Shown in pieces: positions 33,401 to 41,092 of a DNA stretch of 64,000 nucleotides (its first letter is position 1; each line of letters opens with the position of its first letter). The notes beneath the pieces were generated by a model. The model was not told the origin of the DNA, made no database searches, and worked only from the letters and a program-made list of their open reading frames with translations. The translations under genes and the position numbers were made by a program. The DNA comes from Nocardia speluncae NBRC 108251 (GTDB lineage Bacteria > Actinomycetota > Actinomycetes > Mycobacteriales > Mycobacteriaceae): assembly GCF_001613245.1 (NCBI RefSeq), contig NZ_BDBZ01000021.1, forward strand, positions 101,804-165,803, read 5' to 3'.

Positions 33401-34247
33401 GAATCGCCTCGGCCAGCCCCTCGAGTTCGGCGCAGTGACCCTCGAAATCGGAACGCACCACCAACACCACCAGCGCCGGCGGTGTACCGGTCCCGGTCTG
33501 CGGTGTGGTCGCTGCCGCATGTAGGGCAGCGACGAACCCTTCGCGCAGGCTCGGGTCGGTGCACTGGGTGAAGATCCGTTCGAACTGGTCGACCACCACC
33601 AGCAACCGGCGCCCACCATCGGGTGGCGCCCCGGGTGACACGGTGGTGGATTGGGCCGCAGTGGCCGCGAATCCGGTGGGGTCGTGGCGCAACTCCCGCC
33701 GCAGGGTCGCCGCGTCCATACCGGTCGCGCTGGCCGTCGCGCCCGCCAGGTCGTCGAGAGGCGAGCTACCCGGGCTGAATACCACGAATGGTGGCCACCG
33801 ATCCGCTCCCGAGAGCCCGTCCACGGCGCCGCTGCGGATCCGGGGTAGCACGCCGGCCCGCATCAGCGAGGACTTCCCGGAACCGGATACCCCGCCCACC
33901 GCCACAATCCGTGGCTCGGTGAACACCTCGGAGAGCTGGTGCAGCACATCGTCGATCGCGGAATCACGACCGAAGAACAACGGCGCGTCGTGCTCCCCGA
34001 ACCAGCCCAGACCCCGATACGGGAACTCGACCCTGCCACCGACACCGATCAACGGCGCGGGTGCAGGCCGATCCGGAGACATTCCCCGGTAGTTGTAGAT
34101 GGTGACGTTCTGGGTGTTGCCGTCACCCGCGATCACGCCCTGGCTGTATCGAGCATCGATGAACCCGGCGCCGCCGCCGCCGGTCGGATGCTCCGCGCCC
34201 TCCGCACTGGCGCGGTCTAGATCCACCACGACACCGCGCTCATCCAC
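30471..34247 (-). CDS. STAND (nSTAND1-type) NLR ATPase with N-terminal amyloid-like motif and 14 WD40 repeats
   Basis: 1258 residues, GTG start at 34247. Residues 35-52 read SQGVIAGDGNTQNVTIYN, a RHIM-like amyloid-signalling motif. The STAND module starts FPYRGLGWFGEHDAPLFFGR (about 76) with Walker A GVSGSGKSS (119-127) and Walker B LLVVVDQFERIF. A membrane-like hydrophobic helix lies near 550-570, then AQNLISRSQLLYTTDP links to WD40 repeats from about 636 to 1238. I count 14 LWDP-type repeat ends, enough for two seven-bladed propellers. By analogy to NLRs, the propellers would sense a ligand, the ATPase would oligomerise, and the exposed motif would template the matching motif in the upstream gene product. 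Confidence 0.85.
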   Translation of the reverse strand: MDERGVVVDLDRASAEGAEHPTGGGGAGFIDARYSQGVIAGDGNTQNVTIYNYRGMSPDRPAPAPLIGVGGRVEFPYRGLGWFGEHDAPLFFGRDSAIDDVLHQLSEVFTEPRIVAVGGVSGSGKSSLMRAGVLPRIRSGAVDGLSGADRWPPFVVFSPGSSPLDDLAGATASATGMDAATLRRELRHDPTGFAATAAQSTTVSPGAPPDGGRRLLVVVDQFERIFTQCTDPSLREGFVAALHAAATTPQTGTGTPPALVVLVVRSDFEGHCAELEGLAEAIRHRCMLTSMTERQLRLAITEPAKTAGAQVEDELTEQLLREVRAATRISSNTPTAVSGAGVLPLVSDALDRAWRQRAGDSLTAADYDRVGGIDRAVARSAQRTYDDLTPEQQVVARKVFTRLAVVGPDGTDTADRARRSDLTAIEGEAVGVETVLEAFAAERLLTLGDDSVEISHEVLLGTWPLLRDEWLADTRAYRAIRTRLRTAADVWDEHGHDNSYLFTGNVLDTATATVARIITDPDRHTPLTDLEDRFLTASTRAARRRARQRRAFTATLVLLVVALTVVAGVAIQQTRESNEQRRIAVAQNLISRSQLLYTTDPDGSRGAALAAWRIHESDEAFHAMLNAASNPRTAKLTGYSGSVFSVAFSPDGRDLAVGSSDGTVRLWDPATGKQIGEPINSHTDPVYAVAFSPDGRVLATGSSDGPLKLWDPVTRKQIGEPLQQPGGIASVAFSPDGRFLATGNGYGTVSLWDPVTGKQIGEPFGDHNNVVFSVAFSPDSRTLASVSGDVVLWDPVTRRQIVDTHTDYTSGFNSVAFSPDGRFLATSSGDGTNDGTVILWDPVTGKQIGEPLQQPGGIASVAFGPDNRILTTGGGDGTVRLWDPVTGKQVAEPLIGHTGVVDAVAFSPDGRTLATGSGDGTVRLWDPVTGKQIYEPRDQPGGVARVAFSPDDHTLAVSRGDTVRLWDPVTGQQTGELLDRIHGDVGPVAFSPDGRALVTASGLGVQWWDPVAQQALGPPLPGHSSSLTSVAFGPDNRTLVTSDTTGVILWDPVASQHLPPEHTRAIHEAAFSPDGRIIAAGTSDGTVLLWDPDTRQQTGEPLTGHTGIIYAVAFSPDSHILATGSDDGTVRLWDPDTGKQIGEPLTGHTGGVGSVAFSPDGRVLAVGSGNGTVRLWDPVTGKQIGEPLTGHTDNVKSVAFSPDGHTLATGGFDSAVRLWDIGSTDDVVDSLCRWGGQRLESVPWPPDIPTDLRPELCP

Positions 34248-34340
34248 ATGTAGATCGGGCCACCGGCCCGCACACCGAACGCCGCCGGGCGAGGTAACAC
34301 TGGACCGGTGCGGACCCTGCGCCGCTGAGCTGGCGCATTA

Positions 34341-34715
34341 TCACTGGGAGTTGTTGTTGTGGAAGGTGACATTGACGGTGCCTCCGTCGCCGGCATGCAC
34401 ACCTTGAGCATGCCGCAGGTCGTTGAACACCTGTTTCGACGGCACCGCATCGAGCACACGCTGCGCAAGCACCTGCCCCTCGACGTCGTCATCGGCTCGG
34501 GCACGCCGCACCGCTGCCTCCACCACAGCGCGATCACTACCGGCGCAGGACTCGTTCGCTTCGAGCGCTGCGGTAACCTCCACGTCCGCACCGTCACCGC
34601 TGATACGGCGACGCAGCGCCCCGTACGCATCACGCACCGCAGCCGACGCCGCCTCCTGCCCACCGGCCGCAGCACCAGTAAGCAACGCAGTCACAATCAA
34701 CGTGAACGGATCCAT
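34341..34715 (-). CDS. small Bell-like putative cell-death effector with C-terminal amyloid motif
   Basis: 124 residues from ATG 34715 with AAGGGGA upstream. The N terminus MDPFTLIVTALLTGAAAGGQ followed by EAASAAVRDAYGALRRRI resembles the bacterial Bell domain, an analogue of fungal HeLo/HET-S membrane-disrupting domains: a hydrophobic first helix, then amphipathic helices. The C-terminal tail (Q104-N120) is QGVHAGDGGTVNVTFHN, closely matching the motif at residues 36-52 of the NLR. The gene is 93 bp upstream of the NLR on the same strand. Predicted role: membrane-killing effector triggered by motif-to-motif amyloid templating. Domain naming is by recall. Confidence 0.7.
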   Translation of the reverse strand: MDPFTLIVTALLTGAAAGGQEAASAAVRDAYGALRRRISGDGADVEVTAALEANESCAGSDRAVVEAAVRRARADDDVEGQVLAQRVLDAVPSKQVFNDLRHAQGVHAGDGGTVNVTFHNNNSQ

Positions 34716-35027
34716 ACCGATTCCCCTTCAGACCTGTTGCACGGCAAGGCTACACACCTCGACCGTACGGAGGGCGCAGTTGCCGGAGATCGTCGGTGAC
34801 AGGCACAGGGAGCAGGATGCCCAGGTATGCGGACTCGCAGCAGTGGCAGCTGGGGGCGCCGCAAAGCCCATTGGGGCATGTGATCAAACCGGCACACAGG
34901 TGACCGCCTGAAGAGTTCGCTGTCAATCCCGCTGGCCCGTTGAAGAGCAAGCCGATTCGGTTAAACGGTCAGCCCTGAACACCCGCCACAACCTGGCGTA
35001 CCTAGGTAGATTGGCTACTGTGGTCGA
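34716..35027. other. divergent promoter region between the NLR system and the GntR operon
   Basis: About 310 bp with no convincing gene. It must carry promoters for both directions. The right end holds the GntR operator; a Cys-containing 66-codon minus-strand frame (34750-34950, TTG start) was considered and not called. Confidence 0.5.
34999..35008. promoter_or_regulatory. palindrome TACCTAGGTA, candidate GntR operator
   Basis: A perfect 10-bp palindrome 20 bp before the GntR start. It lies in the 17-bp spacer between a weak -35 (CTGGCG, 34993-34998) and a -10 TACTGT (35016-35021). Transcription would start at about 35028, the ATG itself, so a leaderless, autoregulated transcript is likely. 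Confidence 0.55.
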
Positions 35028-35873
35028 ATGGACAGGATCGACCCGGATGACCCGCGCCCGCCCTCGCAGCAGATCGCGAATGCGCTGCGGGCTGCGATTC
35101 TGACCCGGAAGCTTTCCCCAGGCGAGCGATTGCCGTCAGGCCCGCAGCTCAGGGAACGGTTCGGCGTCGCCAAGGCCACTGCGGAGCAGGCCGTTCGGAT
35201 CTTGCGGGACGAGGGCTTGGTGGTGTCCCGGAAGGGGAGTGGTGTCTATGTTCGGGAGCGCACGGAGCGGCCGGTCGGATTGCGTCCGCATATCGAACAG
35301 TCCTTCGGATCTTCCACGGTGACGATCGACTTCGCCGGGTTCTCCGGGGAGACACTGCACGGTGCGATTGCCGAGCCGATCGATCGAATCAGGGAGGGCC
35401 GTCTTCGACCGGACTCGCTCACGGTGCGAATGCTCGTTCCGGATACATCATCGCCGTGGACGCTCCCGGCGCGGGTGGACGACTTGACCGACAGCCCCGC
35501 ATTTCGCCGCCGTGCCACCCGCATCATGGAGCGGCACGCGCTGGCTGTCGTCGATGCGGTTGATGAGCTCGGCCGGTTGGGGCTCGTTGCCTCCGCGGCA
35601 GCGCGGGTCCGTTCATATCCCGCGACTCCACTCTTCAAGCTCTACGTACTGAACCGAGAGCGCGTATTCTTCGGCTACTACCCCGTGCGGGAAAGCAAGC
35701 TCGAGCTCGATGGTGAGTCGACGGCGATCTGGGACCTGATGGGCAAAGACGCCATGCTCTTCCAGTACTCGCGCGACACCGACCCCGATTCCAGCAGCAG
35801 TCGGTTCGTCGACCAGTCGCAGGTTTGGTTCGACAGCATCTGGAACTCGGTTGCCCGGGACTACCGGCCGTGA
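35028..35873 (+). CDS. GntR-family transcriptional regulator (HutC/UTRA-like)
   Basis: 281 residues. The winged helix is at residues 10-75: PPSQQIANALRAAILTRKLS, PSGPQLRERFGVAKATAEQA, then VSRKGSGVYV, the classic GntR signature. The C-terminal 190 residues form an effector domain, with strands and helices such as LFKLYVLNRERVFFGYYPV, that is not a typical FCD. No ribosome site is seen; a leaderless start is possible. It is first in a four-gene operon and overlaps the HAD gene by 4 nt (GTGA). Confidence 0.88.
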   Translation: MDRIDPDDPRPPSQQIANALRAAILTRKLSPGERLPSGPQLRERFGVAKATAEQAVRILRDEGLVVSRKGSGVYVRERTERPVGLRPHIEQSFGSSTVTIDFAGFSGETLHGAIAEPIDRIREGRLRPDSLTVRMLVPDTSSPWTLPARVDDLTDSPAFRRRATRIMERHALAVVDAVDELGRLGLVASAAARVRSYPATPLFKLYVLNRERVFFGYYPVRESKLELDGESTAIWDLMGKDAMLFQYSRDTDPDSSSSRFVDQSQVWFDSIWNSVARDYRP

Positions 35874-36565
35874 CGGAGCTGGGGACGCTGCTGGGTGGCC
35901 GGTGGCTGATTCTTCTAGATTTCGATGGGCCGATATGCGGCGTATTCAGCGGGATACCCAGCGATGTTGTGGCACAAGAACTGTTGGGCATGATCAGTGA
36001 TCCGCCGCTTGCGCTCACTGGAACGCAGGATCCTTTCCGGGTGCTCGAATACGCCGCCGAGTCCCGACCCGAGCTGGCCGCGGATATCGAGCGCCGGTTC
36101 ACGGATCTCGAGACTCAGGCCGTGATGTGCGCCGGCTCGAAACCGCATGCACTGGAGTTCATCCGCGAAGCGACTGAACTTCCAGGGACGGCGGTAGCTA
36201 TTGTCAGCAACAACTCGGAAGCCGCCATTCGGACTTTTTTGGCGGCCAACGATTTCGCGGCGTATATCGCGGGTGTCTATGCACGCACCTCCGCTGATAT
36301 CTCGCTACTGAAACCGGCACCGCACCTGCTCACCGCAGCTCTTCTCGACCAGCGGTGCGACGATGCGCACGCCGTGTTCGTCGGCGATTCCATCACCGAT
36401 ATCGAAGCGGGGCAGGCCGCCGGGATTCCGACGATCGCATACGCCGACAAACCCGGTAAGCTCGCGCGGCTGACAGCACGGCGTCCCGCGGCGGTTGTCA
36501 CCGATATGTCCCAGCTGCGGCAGGCACTCCACCAGCCGGTTGTCCGGCGTGCAGGTAAGGAGTAG
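35870..36565 (+). CDS. HAD-superfamily hydrolase
   Basis: 231 residues from GTG 35870. Motif I is LILLDFDGPICGVFSG (nucleophile Asp in DFDG), motif II VSNNS (about 115), a motif III lysine near LLKPAPH and motif IV FVGDSITDIEAGQAAGIPTI. These make it a phosphatase/phosphoglycolate-phosphatase-type HAD enzyme. GntR-HAD pairs of this kind recur in Actinobacteria; the substrate is not known. Confidence 0.88.
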   Translation: MTELGTLLGGRWLILLDFDGPICGVFSGIPSDVVAQELLGMISDPPLALTGTQDPFRVLEYAAESRPELAADIERRFTDLETQAVMCAGSKPHALEFIREATELPGTAVAIVSNNSEAAIRTFLAANDFAAYIAGVYARTSADISLLKPAPHLLTAALLDQRCDDAHAVFVGDSITDIEAGQAAGIPTIAYADKPGKLARLTARRPAAVVTDMSQLRQALHQPVVRRAGKE

Positions 36566-36568
36566 TTG

Positions 36569-36892
36569 ATGGCCAAACAGCCATACATCGCTATCACACT
36601 GTTCGAATTCACTTCCGATGCCGCCGATTATGTACCCCTGTACAGGGAAGACACGACCCTCATCTACGCGGAATCCGAAGAGGAAGCGCGGGAACTCGCG
36701 GAGAAGAACTTCCGAAGCGACGAGGGGGCCTATAAGAACGAAGCAGGCAACACCATCACCGTCACCCCCACCGCGATCATCGACGTCACAGCCTCGCTGA
36801 CCGATGACCTCTCCGAGGGCGGTGACCTGTATTCACGCCACTTTCGTGACTTCGAAGCCTATTCGCGATGGGAGACACTGCTCGACGACTGA
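36569..36892 (+). CDS. DUF4288-like protein
   Basis: 107 residues from ATG 36569, with AAGGAG 8 nt upstream and only 3 nt after the HAD stop. It starts MAKQPYIAITLFEFTSDA and has the strand pattern and AESEEEARELAEKNF helix of DUF4288 proteins, small cytosolic domains of unknown function. Membership is by resemblance. Confidence 0.6.
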   Translation: MAKQPYIAITLFEFTSDAADYVPLYREDTTLIYAESEEEARELAEKNFRSDEGAYKNEAGNTITVTPTAIIDVTASLTDDLSEGGDLYSRHFRDFEAYSRWETLLDD

Positions 36893-36962
36893 GTCGCGAT
36901 GCACTGCTCAGCGGGCGTGTACACGTGGCTGGTCGGCCACTCAATACAAGGATGGGAGGACT

Positions 36963-37400
36963 GTGGACAGAATTCCGAAGTGGGAGCAGCTGCATTTCCG
37001 GGCCACGGGCGAAGAGGCAGGGCGGCTCTCCGACCTTCTTCGGGAGACGGCGAACGCCATGGACGAGCTGGGCGAAATTACGGTCTCGGACATGACCTTT
37101 CACACGGTGCTCACCGATATCGGCGAGTTCACGCCGATAGTCGATGTATACTACACCCTCTACAACGACGTGGATGTCGTCGGTCCGATTCCGGCGGGTT
37201 CGAATGTCGTCTACCACGCTTCGCAGGCTCAGCCCGCAGGAGCCGACAGCGCCGGAACAGTTGGTCTTCTGAAGAAGTTCGCCGATGAGACTGTCGGCTG
37301 CCTCGGTGCTGTGTCGATCGAGAACGTGGTCTTCAAGCCGACGGTTGATGATATCGACGTGGGTCGCTCGGTGACGGTTTACTACACCACCACCGAGTAG
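36963..37400 (+). CDS. hypothetical protein, last gene of the GntR operon
   Basis: 145 residues from GTG 36963, with a strong site GGGAGGA at 36954-36960. The sequence (WEQLHFRATGEEAGRLSDLL, DMTFHTVLTDIGEFTPIVDV, YYTLYNDVDVVG) suggests an alpha/beta fold with two similar halves, both ending in YYT-type strands. The family is not recognised. It is probably co-transcribed with the three preceding genes. Confidence 0.65.
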   Translation: MDRIPKWEQLHFRATGEEAGRLSDLLRETANAMDELGEITVSDMTFHTVLTDIGEFTPIVDVYYTLYNDVDVVGPIPAGSNVVYHASQAQPAGADSAGTVGLLKKFADETVGCLGAVSIENVVFKPTVDDIDVGRSVTVYYTTTE

Positions 37401-37440
37401 CGCATACTTCCGCAGTTCTATCCGAGTCTTTTGGTCTCGG

Positions 37441-38331
37441 CTACCCCGCCGGTCGGTCTGGTGGATGCAGGCTTTCGAACATCCGCTCGGAGCTTTCGGC
37501 GCCGTATCCGGCGGCGACCTGCCGGTCGACGAGGTTCTTCACCGGGCCGACGATGTCCAGATCCACTCCGGCGTCGCGACTGGCGGAAACGATGGCGTCG
37601 ACGGCGGCTTTGGTGAAGTTCAAGGTCTGGAACGGTACGGAGTAGTCACCGCTGTCTATCTGTTCTCCTGCGGCAGGCAGAGTCGAGAGGACGGCACCCA
37701 GCCACGCTTCGGCGCGTCGGCCGAATTCGGCTGCGGAAATGCCGGCGGAGCGCACCATCGCGGCGCCGTGGTAATAGCCGGAGAACATTACGTACATCCC
37801 GGACAGCAATGCGAAATCGACGAGCGAAGCCCTGCCCGGTTCGGCACCGAAATACTCTGCGGAGCCCAGTAGTTCGAGGACCTGTCGGCGCCGGTCGAAT
37901 ACCTCGGTCGAACCGCTGTACAGCAATGCGGATCCGGGTTGTCCGATCATGGGCGGGGTCGCCATGATGCCACCGTCGAGAAATGAAATATCGTGCCGGG
38001 CAGCCCAATCGGCGAGTTCGCGGGCGTCGGCGGGCTCGGTGCTGGTGAGGTTCACCAGGTCGCGGCCCGCCAGTATTGCGGTCACCGGGTCCAGGGTTTC
38101 ATGGACCGATGCGTGGTCGAACAGGCAGGCGATGACCAGGTCTCCGGCGGCCACGGCTGTTTCGACCGACTCGGCGCCGAGCGCGCCCGCCGCTATCAGC
38201 TCGGCGTCCTTACCGGGGGTCCGGTTCCAGACGGTTGTAGGGTGCCCGGCCTTCACGAAAGCGGCGGCGAGGGCGCTGCCCATCACGCCGAGTCCGAGCA
38301 CGGTGACCGGGGTCGGTTCTGCTTGTCCCAT
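37441..38331 (-). CDS. NADPH-dependent imine-reductase-like oxidoreductase
   Basis: 296 residues from ATG 38331, with AAGGAG upstream. An N-terminal Rossmann domain has GLGVMGSALA and the NADP-type VWNRTPGK. A second-half helix bundle (VDFALLSGMYVMFSGYYHGA) matches imine reductases and related 6-phosphogluconate dehydrogenase-like enzymes. The catalytic Asp/Tyr position of imine reductases is plausibly the Asp in LVDFALL. The substrate is not known. Divergent from an HxlR regulator, which probably controls it. Confidence 0.82.
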   Translation of the reverse strand: MGQAEPTPVTVLGLGVMGSALAAAFVKAGHPTTVWNRTPGKDAELIAAGALGAESVETAVAAGDLVIACLFDHASVHETLDPVTAILAGRDLVNLTSTEPADARELADWAARHDISFLDGGIMATPPMIGQPGSALLYSGSTEVFDRRRQVLELLGSAEYFGAEPGRASLVDFALLSGMYVMFSGYYHGAAMVRSAGISAAEFGRRAEAWLGAVLSTLPAAGEQIDSGDYSVPFQTLNFTKAAVDAIVSASRDAGVDLDIVGPVKNLVDRQVAAGYGAESSERMFESLHPPDRPAG

Positions 38332-38394
38332 GGGGGTGTGACTCCTTCTAGAGCACTGGCGTGGCACATCGTCTGTGCGTGAACCGAGCGTCCC

Positions 38395-38460
38395 CCGGGT
38401 ACTGTTGTCCCTGCAAGTACCTACTTTTTTGTCTGGTACCCACCAAATGGTATGTGTGCA
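38395..38460. promoter_or_regulatory. divergent promoter/operator region between the reductase and HxlR genes
   Basis: Within the 143-bp gap there is an AT-rich stretch with AAGTA-CC-TACTT (38415-38426), GGTACC and ACCAAATGGT. These short palindromes are the most likely HxlR binding sites. No single perfect operator could be fixed. Confidence 0.4.
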
Positions 38461-38474
38461 GGTAGTGAGGACAG

Positions 38475-38834
38475 ATGGTGGACGATAAGCGATGCGGTCC
38501 GTACTTCTGCGGTATCGATGCCGCGATGGACGTTGTCGGTGGCAAATGGAAATCGCTGATTCTGTGGGAGCTGCACGAGAAAGGCGTCCGGCGGTTCGGT
38601 GAACTCAAACGCGGGCTGCCCGGGATCTCCGAGAAAATGCTCATCCAGCAGCTGCGTGAGCTGGCCGAGGACGACATTGTGCACCGCGAGGTGTACCGGG
38701 AGGTGCCGCCGCGGGTCGAGTACTCGTTGACCACCGAAGGGGAGGCGCTCAACGCGGCGCTCGAACCCCTGGGTCGATGGGGTGTCGACCGTATCGTCCG
38801 GATCGACGCCGAGCGGGTGCACCTCCCTACGTGA
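38475..38834 (+). CDS. HxlR-family transcriptional regulator
   Basis: 119 residues: MDVVGGKWKSLILWELHEKG and FGELKRGLPGISEKMLIQQL, then LAEDDIVHREVYREVPPRVE and YSLTTEGEAL form the MarR-like winged helix of HxlR proteins. A cysteine near residue 7 and another near 12 (RCGPYFCG) could sense electrophiles or oxidants, as in HypR/YodB. It is transcribed divergently from the reductase. Confidence 0.92.
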   Translation: MVDDKRCGPYFCGIDAAMDVVGGKWKSLILWELHEKGVRRFGELKRGLPGISEKMLIQQLRELAEDDIVHREVYREVPPRVEYSLTTEGEALNAALEPLGRWGVDRIVRIDAERVHLPT

Positions 38835-39149
38835 CCGGTTCGGCAGGCTGCCGTAGCCGTAGCCGCCCTGTGCGCCGTGGCCGCCGATGCCGGTCTCGCA
38901 GGCCGGGGCGTCAGTGGTGAACCCGGTGGACGGCGGCGCGTCAGCTGCCGGAAGGGCAGGCCGCACCGCATACTGCCCCTCGGGATCGAGCATGCGGCCG
39001 CCTACTGGTCCTCCGGCGCCGGGGTGGGCGGCTCACAGCCCTGGGCCTCTCGGGTGAACCCCCTCGAATGGTGAGGCCGCAGATGATTCCGTAGTGTTCA
39101 TCGGTCACGTTGTGCCGGACGTGGCATCCGCGAACGGAGGTCCGGCAAC
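38835..39149. other. intergenic region before the von Willebrand A gene
   Basis: About 315 bp. A minus-strand frame starting MLDPEGQYAVRPALPAADAP continues into the HxlR gene antisense and is not called. GGAGG at 39136-39140 is the ribosome site of the next gene. Nothing else stands out. Confidence 0.4.
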
Positions 39150-41051
39150 GTGTCGATGGTGAAGAGGGCATTGGTCGCGGCTGCCGTGGGGGTGATCGGC
39201 CTGGTGCCGGGTGCGCTGCCCGCCCTGGCTCAGCAAATGCCGGAACCGAGCGGAACCGAATACGCGCCGACGATGCTGGTGCTGGACGCGTCGGGGTCGA
39301 TGCTGGCCGCCGATCCCAGCGGTGGCACCAAAATGGACGCGGCCAGGAACGCCGTCCGCAATTTCGTCACCGCGGCACCTGATGCCGCGAAGGTCGGGCT
39401 CACCGCATACGGCACCGGTACCGGCAACTCCGACGCGGAGAAGACCGCAGGTTGCCAGGATGTCAAAGTTTTGCACCCCGCCGACATCATCGACAAACCT
39501 GCGCTGACCGCGGCGACCGATCGGCTCGTGCCCCGCGGATACACGCCGATCGGCCCCTCGCTGCGGGCCGCCGCTGCCGCGCTGCCGCAGGAAGGCCCGC
39601 GCTCGATCGTGCTGGTCTCCGACGGACTCGACACCTGTGCCCCGCCGGATCCGTGCGATATCGCCCGGGAACTCAGCGCCCAGGGCAACGAGATCGTGAT
39701 GCACGCGATCGGCTTCGGGGTCGACGATGCCTCCCGAGCGCAGCTGACCTGCATCGCCCAGGCCACCGGTGGCACCTACACCGACGCTGCCGACGGCAAA
39801 ATCCTCGAACAAGTGCTGCCGCGCGTCAGCGCCGCCGCACTGCGAACCTACGCCGTGACCGGCACCCCGATCACGGGCTCGCCGCAATACCGGGATGCTC
39901 CGGTGGCGACACCGGGGCAGTATGTGGACGTTCTGGGCCCCGAGCAGCCGCGGTATTACGCGGTGGACGTGCCCGCGGGCGCGACCGCGTATTTCACCGG
40001 CACAGTGTCGTTTCCGCGGGTGTACGGGACCGAGCATTCGAACAACTCACTCCAGATGGAGGTGTACGGCGCCGACGGCCAGGACTGCCATGTCTTCGAG
40101 AGCGATGCGTCCACCGGCTCCTCCGATGGTGTGAGCCTGACCGTCGGCAGTGTCTGGGCGGGAGCCGCCGAACCCGAAACGGGGAGCTACAGCACCGATA
40201 AGTGCAAGGGCGGGGGACGTTACTACTTCACGCTGGAATGGGCCGGTGTTGCGGATGACGCCCCGGCGGAGTTGCCGCTGGAGGTATCCATCGGCCTGGA
40301 GCCCGGTGTCGCCGACCCCGGCGCGGCGGCCGAGCCGACTCCGGTGACGTACAGTGCGCCGCAGGGGGCGCCCGCGCCGGTAGTAGGTGGCGGATCGTTC
40401 AATATCGCGGCCGATCTGCCCGGCTCGGGCCGATACTCGGATACGTTGCAACGTGGCGAGTACGTCTTCTATCGGGTGCAGCTGGACTGGGGTCAGGGGT
40501 TGGCCTACCGGGTGCGGTTCGGCGAGAGCCCGTTGCGCGGTGTCGAGAACCTCTCGAATATCAGGACGACCCTGTACACGCCTTACCGGGTGGAACTCGA
40601 CTCCGATTTCTCCTCCTACAACGGCACCGAGAACATCCTGCCGGGCAACAAACCCGCGCTCGCGACCGTTCCGGTCCGTTATGCGAATCGGGAAGCTTCC
40701 GATGCCGTTATCGCGAACCAGGCATTGGCCGGCTGGTACTACATCGCGGTCAAATTGAGTCCGACACTCGACGGTGAACGCACGGCTGGGCCGGTTCCGA
40801 TCGAGCTGGAAATCGACGTCACCGGTGACCCGGAGCCAGGTCCGAGCTACCGGGACGGCGCCGCAGACGATCCGGTATTCGGCGAGAACGTGAAACCACG
40901 CAGCGTGGAGGCCGGAGAAGCGCAGCCCGCCGGCGTGGATGCGGACGCGGGGATATCCCCGCTGGTCTGGGTGGCTGTCGTCGTCGGGGTCATCGTCCTG
41001 GCCGGTGTGGTTGTGCTGGTGGTTCTGGTTGTTCGCCGGACCGGGAGCTGA
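39150..41051 (+). CDS. secreted, membrane-anchored von Willebrand factor A domain protein
   Basis: 633 residues from GTG 39150. A signal peptide (RALVAAAVGVIGLVPGALPA, cleavage at ALA-QQ) leads to a vWA domain with an intact MIDAS: DASGS (about 47-51), a Thr in GYTPIGPS, and VSDGLDTC. The remaining 350 residues are beta-rich with Tyr/Pro. The C terminus carries a membrane helix (WVAVVVGVIVLAGVVVLVVL) and an RRTGS tail. It should face outwards and bind a protein or metal-dependent ligand. A linker with PTPVTYSAPQGAPAP separates the domains. Confidence 0.85.
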   Translation: MSMVKRALVAAAVGVIGLVPGALPALAQQMPEPSGTEYAPTMLVLDASGSMLAADPSGGTKMDAARNAVRNFVTAAPDAAKVGLTAYGTGTGNSDAEKTAGCQDVKVLHPADIIDKPALTAATDRLVPRGYTPIGPSLRAAAAALPQEGPRSIVLVSDGLDTCAPPDPCDIARELSAQGNEIVMHAIGFGVDDASRAQLTCIAQATGGTYTDAADGKILEQVLPRVSAAALRTYAVTGTPITGSPQYRDAPVATPGQYVDVLGPEQPRYYAVDVPAGATAYFTGTVSFPRVYGTEHSNNSLQMEVYGADGQDCHVFESDASTGSSDGVSLTVGSVWAGAAEPETGSYSTDKCKGGGRYYFTLEWAGVADDAPAELPLEVSIGLEPGVADPGAAAEPTPVTYSAPQGAPAPVVGGGSFNIAADLPGSGRYSDTLQRGEYVFYRVQLDWGQGLAYRVRFGESPLRGVENLSNIRTTLYTPYRVELDSDFSSYNGTENILPGNKPALATVPVRYANREASDAVIANQALAGWYYIAVKLSPTLDGERTAGPVPIELEIDVTGDPEPGPSYRDGAADDPVFGENVKPRSVEAGEAQPAGVDADAGISPLVWVAVVVGVIVLAGVVVLVVLVVRRTGS

Positions 41052-41092
41052 CCGGACTTCCCGGTTTCTTCCGGCCGGGTGAGAATGGGTGG

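Noticed and set aside
34750..34950. 66-codon Cys-containing frame in the divergent promoter region
   Set aside because: Starts with TTG without a ribosome site and occupies space needed for two promoters; no conserved pattern seen.
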